NCBI GenBank assembly: GCA_016180375.1
Contig: JACPBJ010000003.1
Coordinates: forward strand, 1 to 10,100
DNA: 10,100 bases
Origin: Nitrososphaerota archaeon
GTDB taxonomy: Archaea > Thermoproteota > Nitrososphaeria > Nitrososphaerales > UBA57
Reading direction: 5' to 3'
Below the pieces are notes generated by a model. The model ran no database searches and was not told the origin of the DNA. It saw nothing but the letters and a program-made list of their open reading frames with translations. Positions 5,756-10,100 of this stretch are shown here, piece by piece; positions within the stretch are counted from its first letter, which is position 1; every line of letters starts with the position of its first letter. The position numbers were made by a program, and so were the translations under genes.

Positions 5756-6586
5756 ATGGAACCAGCGCTAAAGGTAGAGGGCTATACATTCTCTTACCTC
5801 GGTTCAGACGCCCCTGCTCTAGATGGCATCAGCCTAGATATAGCAAAAGGCGAGATAGCCGTGCTTGCGGGGCGTTCAGGCTGCGGGAAATCCACACTGC
5901 TGAAATCAATCGTTGGCCTAATACCACATATGTATTCGGGAAGCTGGAGCGGGAAGGTAATTGTTGATGGAGTAAATGTTGCCTCGGCAAAAATATCTGA
6001 CATGGCCAAGAAGGTCGGGTTCGTTTTTCAGAACCCGGAAAATCAGATCTTCATGTTTTCTGTTGAGCGCGATGTTGCTTTTGGACTAGAAAATCTGGGG
6101 CTTCCAAGAAAGGAAATTCGGGAAAGAGTCGACTGGGCACTTTCCCTTCTAGGGATCCAAAAACTCGCGTACATTGCTCCACACGAACTCTCAGACGGAC
6201 AGAAACAGAGAACGGCGATTGCCGGAGTGATAGCGATGAAGCCCAGCATCCTGATACTTGACGAGCCAACCTCCCTGCTAGATCCTTATACCGCGCATGA
6301 AGTCATTGACATCGTGAAGAACCTCAACAAGACTCTCGGAATTACTGTGATAATAGTGGAGCACAGGCTTGACATCATTTCCAGCATAGCATCGAGAATC
6401 GTGATAATGGACTCTGGCAGGATTGTTGCTAACGATACTCCAAAAAGAGTCTATAGTAACGATGAAGCTCTCCGAATTGTAGGCCCCCCTCTGATGGCTG
6501 CTCTGCATAGAGAACTTGGGAACGTGTCTGAGCCTCCCCTTTCCGTCGCAGAAATGGTTTCAGCATTGAAGATCAAATATGATTGA
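5756..6586 (+). CDS. ecfA1: ECF transporter ATPase EcfA1
   Basis: One of two ABC ATPases that drive the ECF vitamin importer from the cytoplasmic side. The 276 residues have Walker A GRSGCGKST (39-47), Q-loop FQNPENQ (91-97), a signature ELSDGQKQR (144-152), Walker B ILILDEP (165-171), D-loop SLLD (173-176) and switch histidine EHR (His203). FQNP(E/D)NQ is characteristic of the Ecf/Cbi ATPase family. The signature has Asp where LSGGQ normally has Gly, a mild departure that need not abolish activity. The C-terminal 60 residues form the usual dimerisation region. The 3' end overlaps the second ATPase by eight bases (ATGATTGA). Confidence 0.92.
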   Translation: MEPALKVEGYTFSYLGSDAPALDGISLDIAKGEIAVLAGRSGCGKSTLLKSIVGLIPHMYSGSWSGKVIVDGVNVASAKISDMAKKVGFVFQNPENQIFMFSVERDVAFGLENLGLPRKEIRERVDWALSLLGIQKLAYIAPHELSDGQKQRTAIAGVIAMKPSILILDEPTSLLDPYTAHEVIDIVKNLNKTLGITVIIVEHRLDIISSIASRIVIMDSGRIVANDTPKRVYSNDEALRIVGPPLMAALHRELGNVSEPPLSVAEMVSALKIKYD

Positions 6587-7394
6587 ATTCGAGAATGTGT
6601 CATTCAAGCATCAGAATGGTGTAACGGCGCTTAGAAATATCAACCTAAAGATCGAAAAGGGTACTCTAACTGCGATAGTTGGAGAGAACGGAGCAGGCAA
6701 AACTACCCTTGTAAGGCACATCAACGGTCTGCTCAAACCTGCTGAAGGAGCGGTAAGAGTATTCGGTATCAACACAAAACAGCAAAGCGTAGCGCAGCTC
6801 TCAAAAAAAGTTGGAATAGCATTCCAGAACCCCGATAACCAGCTCTTTTCTGACACCGTCACTAACGAGACCTTGTTTGGGCTAAAGAATTTCGGAATGA
6901 GCGAAAAGGAGCAGGCTGAGCGCCTTGAATGGGCTCTAAACTTCTTCGACCTTGCCAGATATAGAGACGTTTCTCCAATGCTCCTTAGTGGAGGAGAAAA
7001 AAAGCGCCTGTGCTTTGCATCAGTGCTTTCTTGGGATCCTGACGTGCTCATACTCGACGAGCCTACCGTAGGGCAGGATTACTATCACAAAGAGAAGATC
7101 ACTTCGATGATAATGGATCTTCTCTCCAAAGGCAAAACAGCAATCATAGTTTCGCATGATCTTGAGTTCCTCTGGCCTCTACAACCTAGAACCCTAGTCA
7201 TGGCTCAGGGACAGATTATTGCAGATGGTGCTATGGCAAACGTATTATCTGATGATGAAACGATAAAACGCGCGAACCTTGTCAGGCCTCAGTTACTCGA
7301 ACTTGCTATTGAGCTGCATCTTCATCCTCGAGTACTTAGCAATGTAAAGGAAGCCGCTAAACTAATCCTTGTAAGATCGGTAGGTGCAAGATGA
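6579..7394 (+). CDS. ecfA2: ECF transporter ATPase EcfA2
   Basis: This is the second ABC ATPase of the importer, expected to pair with the preceding gene product as an asymmetric dimer on EcfT. The 271 residues show Walker A GENGAGKTT (35-43), Q-loop FQNPDNQ (82-88), signature LSGGEKKR (136-143), Walker B VLILDEP (156-162) and switch histidine SHD (His193). The signature is LSGGE rather than LSGGQ, a common variant. Together with LSDGQ in the partner, the two composite ATP sites are probably unequal. The gene overlaps EcfA1 by eight bases and EcfT by four (ATGA), so the subunits are likely made in fixed ratio. Confidence 0.92.
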   Translation: MIEFENVSFKHQNGVTALRNINLKIEKGTLTAIVGENGAGKTTLVRHINGLLKPAEGAVRVFGINTKQQSVAQLSKKVGIAFQNPDNQLFSDTVTNETLFGLKNFGMSEKEQAERLEWALNFFDLARYRDVSPMLLSGGEKKRLCFASVLSWDPDVLILDEPTVGQDYYHKEKITSMIMDLLSKGKTAIIVSHDLEFLWPLQPRTLVMAQGQIIADGAMANVLSDDETIKRANLVRPQLLELAIELHLHPRVLSNVKEAAKLILVRSVGAR

Positions 7395-8125
7395 TGTACT
7401 GGGTCGCAGGAGGATTCATTTACAGAAGGGTTGATTCGTTTTTCCATAGACTCGACGCCAGGGTCAAACTGCTGCTAACATCTGAGCTTGTAGCGCTATC
7501 ACTTCTTTCTTTCTCTCCTCCTGAATTAATCGTCACAATGGGCACAACATTTGCGGTTGCATCTCTCTCGCACACGCTACGGAGGATGGGCAAGACTCTA
7601 GCATTCTCCGCTGGATTCGCAATAACAATATTCGTCATCGACATACTTGTGGGCTATTCCATCATAGATGCGCTCGTCTATTCGCTCAGGTTTGTTGCCA
7701 TAGTGGGCTCAACTTCAATATTCTTCCTGACAACATCGCCAGATGAGCTTGAGCACGTTATGAGGTGGTTCCGCTTGCCCAGAGACCTGATATTCGCCTA
7801 TGTAACCGCTGTCAGATTCGTTCCCGTTCTGCTGTTGGATGCCCTGCAAATAATGGACGCGCAAAAGTCCAGAGGACTCGAACTAGAGAGAGGGAACATA
7901 TTCAAGAGGGTAAGGAACTTTTCGCCAGTGCTAATTCCTCTTGTTGTCAATGCTGTCGTAAGGAGCGGTGAGCTTGCCGAGGCAATGGAGGTTAGAGCTT
8001 ACGGAGCAGTTGAAAAGCCAACGATGCTGTATTCTCCCCTGCTTAGAACGATGGATAAGATTGCTGCCATACTAAGCATAACACTATTCTTGCCTACGCT
8101 TTACTACTTCCTGTTCTTAGTGTAG
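7391..8125 (+). CDS. ecfT: ECF transporter membrane coupling protein EcfT
   Basis: EcfT is the membrane scaffold that transmits ATPase movement to the S component. The 244 residues have an N-terminal RVDSFFHRLDARVKLLLT segment typical of the family, hydrophobic segments at about 27-50, 70-87, 96-115 and 215-244, and the two cytoplasmic coupling motifs that contact the ATPases: AQKSRG (157-162) and AMEVRAYG (198-205), each with the expected Ala-x-x-x-Arg core. Two adjacent ATGs (7391, 7394) are possible starts; the first overlaps the EcfA2 stop. With the S component and both ATPases, the transporter is complete within one operon. Confidence 0.92.
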   Translation: MMYWVAGGFIYRRVDSFFHRLDARVKLLLTSELVALSLLSFSPPELIVTMGTTFAVASLSHTLRRMGKTLAFSAGFAITIFVIDILVGYSIIDALVYSLRFVAIVGSTSIFFLTTSPDELEHVMRWFRLPRDLIFAYVTAVRFVPVLLLDALQIMDAQKSRGLELERGNIFKRVRNFSPVLIPLVVNAVVRSGELAEAMEVRAYGAVEKPTMLYSPLLRTMDKIAAILSITLFLPTLYYFLFLV

Positions 8126-8127
8126 AT

Positions 8128-8820
8128 ATGATGCAGAGGCGAATTAGAATAGTTGCCGATGAAAGGGAGAAGGCTAGCGGAGTTCCCGACGTTCTTAACG
8201 AACTTGGATTCAGGGTTGAGTTCGCTCAACTGCAGGTTGGAGATTACGTTTTGTCGCATAGAACCGCAATAGAAAGAAAGAGCCTTGGCGACTTTGTTTC
8301 TTCGATTTATGATGGAAGGATATTCAAGCAGGTTTCCGAGTTATCGTCCAAATTTCCTAGACCAATTCTGCTCGTTGAAGGGAATGTTGCTGATGATGAG
8401 AAGGTTGCGGAGAATCCGACGATATTCTATGGGGCATTGGCTTCTCTGATAACTGCTTATGGAGTTTTTACAATTTTTACTGACAACCATCTTAATTCTG
8501 CTCTGGCTATCAAATTGCTGATGGAGCACCTTGCCGATGAAAGAGGTAAAGGCCCTCTTATTACGAAGCCCATCAAATCAGAAGAGCCTTCTCTCCAGCA
8601 GCTGTATCTAGTTTCGGCTTTGCCTGGCATAGGTATGAAACTTGCCAGAAGGTTGCTGGAGACTTTCAAGACTCCGAAGGCTATTCTCAATGCATCAATT
8701 CCAGAACTGGCAAAAGTTGAGGGCGTCGGAAGGGCTAAAGCAGTAAAAATAAAGAAGGTTTTGGAAGAGAGGTTTGCCGAGGCTAGTGAAGAAGCCTCCC
8801 AGGCCAAGCTATTAGAGTAG
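8128..8820 (+). CDS. xpf: XPF/ERCC4-type structure-specific nuclease (short form)
   Basis: A structure-specific DNA endonuclease that cuts 3' flaps, forks and branched intermediates in repair. The 230 residues have the ERCC4 nuclease domain at about 5-130, with Asp11, GDY (38-40) and the catalytic ERKSLGDF (49-56, the ERKx3D motif), then DGR and a downstream Gln. A tandem helix-hairpin-helix DNA-binding domain follows at about 162-215 (LPGIGMKLA, then VEGVGRAKA). There is no helicase domain, as in the short XPF of Crenarchaeota and Thaumarchaeota, unlike euryarchaeal Hef. I see no clear PCNA-binding motif at the C-terminus (it ends ASQAKLLE). ATG 8128 or 8131 could be the start, two to five bases after the EcfT stop, so it may be read through from the transporter operon. 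Confidence 0.92.
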   Translation: MMQRRIRIVADEREKASGVPDVLNELGFRVEFAQLQVGDYVLSHRTAIERKSLGDFVSSIYDGRIFKQVSELSSKFPRPILLVEGNVADDEKVAENPTIFYGALASLITAYGVFTIFTDNHLNSALAIKLLMEHLADERGKGPLITKPIKSEEPSLQQLYLVSALPGIGMKLARRLLETFKTPKAILNASIPELAKVEGVGRAKAVKIKKVLEERFAEASEEASQAKLLE

Positions 8821-8822
8821 AT

Positions 8823-9107
8823 CTAATGGACTTCTATTGACGATTCTTTGAAACCTAATTGTACAAGTATTTCTTTTACTCTGTCTCTGAAATCGCCTTG
8901 AAGCATTATGTAACCCTCTTTCACAGTTCCTCCTGTTGAAAGTCTGCTCTTTAGCTCCTTTGCGATGCTCTTCATATCATGCACTTTTGGATTGAGACCA
9001 AGCACAAGAGTAACAGGCTTGCTGAACCTTCGCATTTCAGACCTTATTGTTATGGTTGCTTCTTCTTTCTCAAGCTCCTTCAGTACTTCGTCTATGGAGT
9101 CTGACAT
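8823..9107 (-). CDS. Translation initiation factor aIF1 (SUI1 family)
   Basis: aIF1 binds the small ribosomal subunit near the P site and enforces accurate start-codon selection. The 94 residues contain the SUI1 core: VTLVLGLNP, a helix with IAKELKSRLSTGGT, then GYIMLQGDFRDRV and ILVQLGF. The GGT turn and the QGD motif are diagnostic. The N-terminal 20 residues are acidic and variable, as usual. The gene runs opposite to XPF and ends two bases from it, so the two operons converge. A TATA-like box (about 9135-9143) sits about 30 bases before the ATG, suggesting a very short leader. Confidence 0.92.
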   Translation of the reverse strand: MSDSIDEVLKELEKEEATITIRSEMRRFSKPVTLVLGLNPKVHDMKSIAKELKSRLSTGGTVKEGYIMLQGDFRDRVKEILVQLGFKESSIEVH

Positions 9108-9134
9108 CCTGCCATCGCAGGTTCTTGCAAAGTT

Positions 9135-9143
9135 GATATAATT
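9135..9143 (-). promoter_or_regulatory. TATA-like box for aIF1
   Basis: On the minus strand this reads AATTATATC and is centred about 32 bases before the aIF1 start codon at 9107. This predicts transcription starting a few bases before the ATG. It lies within ten bases of the box for the divergent gene. Confidence 0.45.
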
Positions 9144-9150
9144 GTTTATG
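9144..9150 (+). promoter_or_regulatory. TATA-like box for the 85-residue gene
   Basis: GTTTATG is centred about 26 bases before ATG 9173, so a leaderless transcript is predicted; no ribosome site is visible before that ATG. The 65-base divergent region 9108-9172 therefore appears to serve both genes. The motif is short and the call tentative. Confidence 0.35.
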
Positions 9151-9172
9151 GTAGCTTGCCATTGAAATTCTA

Positions 9173-9430
9173 ATGGACAGGTATCTGATCGAGTCTCTCC
9201 ACACCGATAAAGAATGCCGGCAGGCGGTTAAGGCGGTCTATGCTATGGGATACCTGAATAACTTTGATTGGGGCTGTAAGGTAGGAGTTCACAAGGGCTG
9301 GGTGATAATCGAAGCAGATAGCGAGTCTGAGGCCGTGCTAGTAGTTCCCCCTTTCTTGCGCAGCAGAGCGATGGCTGTCAAGTTAGTCAAATTCGAACCC
9401 GAGCAAGTCAATGCGATGCACGAAACGTAG
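9173..9430 (+). CDS. Conserved small protein of unknown function (85 residues)
   Basis: I cannot assign a function. The sequence begins MDRYLIESLHTDKECRQAV and contains FDWGCKVGVHKGW, then EADSESEAVLVVPPFLRSRA and a C-terminal KFEPEQV. I recall small proteins of this pattern (HT-x-E-C near the start, FDWGC in the middle, PPFLR near the end) in archaea and bacteria. The alternation of strand, helix, strand, strand, helix, strand suggests a ferredoxin-like or dimeric alpha-beta barrel fold, which is inference. No membrane segment or signal peptide is seen. It appears leaderless and is transcribed divergently from aIF1. Codon use looks like the neighbours, so it is probably a real gene. Confidence 0.75.
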   Translation: MDRYLIESLHTDKECRQAVKAVYAMGYLNNFDWGCKVGVHKGWVIIEADSESEAVLVVPPFLRSRAMAVKLVKFEPEQVNAMHET

Positions 9431-9434
9431 CCAA

Positions 9435-9647
9435 TTATACAACAAGGTATGATTGTCCCACTCCAACTATAGTAGGACGGTGCTTGTTAGCCACTGTAAC
9501 TTCAAAGCCAAAGTTCTCCAGAGAAAGCTTGGTGTTGCAACCTCTACACCTATCTCTAAAAGACCTGAGGACTTCTTTGGGGCTCCTTATTTCATTACCT
9601 CTGTAAAGCACGAAGGTGCAATTATCGCATATTAATTCAAATGGCAT
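9435..9647 (-). CDS. Small zinc-ribbon protein of unknown function
   Basis: From ATG at 9647 the product has 70 residues with two cysteine pairs, CDNC (7, 10) and CRGC (34, 37), forming a probable zinc ribbon. The start MPFELICDNC and a middle SPKEVLRSF resemble small archaeal zinc-ribbon proteins I recall from thermoproteotes; their role is unknown. The frame can be extended upstream to 9755, but that adds 36 residues unlike any family start, runs through the promoter of the divergent CoA-binding gene, and a TATA-like sequence (9671-9677) sits at the right distance for 9647. The C-terminal 30 residues contain no further zinc ligands except a histidine. A nucleic-acid-binding or protein-contact role is possible but unproven. 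Confidence 0.72.
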   Translation of the reverse strand: MPFELICDNCTFVLYRGNEIRSPKEVLRSFRDRCRGCNTKLSLENFGFEVTVANKHRPTIVGVGQSYLVV

Positions 9648-9670
9648 TGCAATAGGCAGTTTGCTGCAGG

Positions 9671-9677
9671 GTATATC
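9671..9677 (-). promoter_or_regulatory. TATA-like box for zinc-ribbon gene
   Basis: On the minus strand this reads GATATAC and is centred 27 bases before ATG 9647, which fits a leaderless transcript and supports the shorter protein. Confidence 0.35.
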
Positions 9678-9736
9678 GCTGTCTGGGTGTGATATGATGT
9701 ATAATGTGGACGATCTGATTTGAGCTAAGATTCGCA

Positions 9737-9744
9737 TAAATATT
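9737..9744 (+). promoter_or_regulatory. TATA box for CoA-binding-domain gene
   Basis: TAAATATT is centred about 25 bases before ATG 9765, again predicting a message with almost no leader. Though a GGAATCAAGG purine-rich stretch lies at 9748-9757, the spacing leaves little room for it to be used as a full ribosome site. Confidence 0.5.
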
Positions 9745-9764
9745 TTGGGAATCAAGGTAAACTG

Positions 9765-10100
9765 ATGGCCAGTAACATCGCATCCATCCTGTCAAGAATG
9801 AAGACAGCTGTTATTGTCGGACTGTCAAGAGACCCTGCAAAATACAGTCATGTGGTTGCGCAATACTTGAAGGAGAAGGGCATAGAGGTAATTCCTGTAA
9901 ATCCAACTGCTGATCAGATCATGGGGCTTGAGTCGCATCCATCGTTATCTGCAATCCCAGATCAAACAAAGAAGAAAATTGACGTTGTTGATATCTTCAG
10001 AAGGCCTGAGGATGTTCCTCCAATAGTTGATGAAGCGATAGCATTGAAGAAATTCTCCAATAGGCCCATAGTGGTTTGGATGCAGCTTGGAATCGTAAAT
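9765..10100 (+). CDS. CoA-binding domain protein (YccU-like), cut by window end
   Basis: The first 112 residues of a small Rossmann-fold protein of the CoA-binding family (COG1832, E. coli YccU type), usually about 135-145 residues, so some 25-30 are missing beyond the right edge. The sequence shows AVIVGLSRDPAKYSH near residues 15-29 (the G-x-S-x-x-P and S-x-x-V nucleotide-binding pattern), VIPVNP after the second strand, DVVDIFRRPEDVP in the middle, and VVWMQLGIVN at the visible end, all typical. The cellular role of these stand-alone proteins is poorly known; they resemble the CoA-binding module of succinyl-CoA synthetase. The start ATG is supported by the TATA spacing and the family-like N-terminus. 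Confidence 0.9.
   Translation, partial: MASNIASILSRMKTAVIVGLSRDPAKYSHVVAQYLKEKGIEVIPVNPTADQIMGLESHPSLSAIPDQTKKKIDVVDIFRRPEDVPPIVDEAIALKKFSNRPIVVWMQLGIVN

Noticed and set aside
6611..7051. Minus-strand open frame of 146 residues opposite EcfA2
   Set aside because: Long but antisense to an ATPase with all motifs intact; a serine-rich, disordered-looking translation with no recognised domain is typical of a shadow frame.
9648..9755. N-terminal extension of the zinc-ribbon protein
   Set aside because: It would cover the TATA box of the divergent CoA-binding gene, and a TATA-like box plus a family-like MPFEL start support 9647.

Overview
The window is chromosomal DNA of an archaeon, most likely a thermoproteote (TACK) lineage near the Nitrososphaeria, Aigarchaeota or Bathyarchaeota. 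Evidence for this is the archaeal exosome gene order (SBDS, Rrp4, Rrp41, Rrp42, L37Ae, Pcc1, prefoldin beta), aIF1/SUI1, a short XPF nuclease without a helicase domain, AGA/AGG-dominated arginine codons, and TATA-like boxes about 25-30 bases before several start codons. The lineage call is inference from gene content. G+C looks to be in the mid-40s by eye. No tRNA, rRNA, CRISPR array, insertion sequence or phage gene was seen.

Layout. Positions 1-255 hold the unrecognised tail of an upstream gene, a short hairpin region and a likely promoter. From 256 to 4969 runs one tight plus-strand operon for RNA processing and protein synthesis: SBDS (broken in this sequence), the three archaeal exosome core subunits, ribosomal protein L37Ae, KEOPS subunit Pcc1, prefoldin beta and a DHH-family phosphoesterase. 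Most junctions overlap or abut. After a T-run and a TATA box, 5034-8125 encodes a complete ECF vitamin transporter (S component resembling the riboflavin type, two ATPases, EcfT). An XPF/ERCC4 nuclease follows directly. The right end (8823-10100) switches strand: aIF1 (minus), a conserved small protein of unknown function (plus), a small zinc-ribbon protein (minus), and a CoA-binding-domain protein (plus) cut by the window end.

How the genes work together. Rrp41 and Rrp42 form the phosphorolytic ring, Rrp4 is an RNA-binding cap, and the DHH enzyme may remove short oligonucleotide products. SBDS, L37Ae and aIF1 belong to ribosome maturation and translation, Pcc1 to tRNA t6A modification, prefoldin to folding of new proteins. 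The ECF cassette is a separate uptake unit.

The most notable observation is that SBDS is split into two frames, with roughly 30 conserved residues (about 91 bases) missing between the halves. This is either an assembly error or a real lesion in a highly conserved gene. Nothing here amounts to a clearly undescribed system. The best leads for unknown function are the 85-residue protein at 9173, the zinc-ribbon protein at 9435, and the link between the DHH enzyme and the exosome operon.
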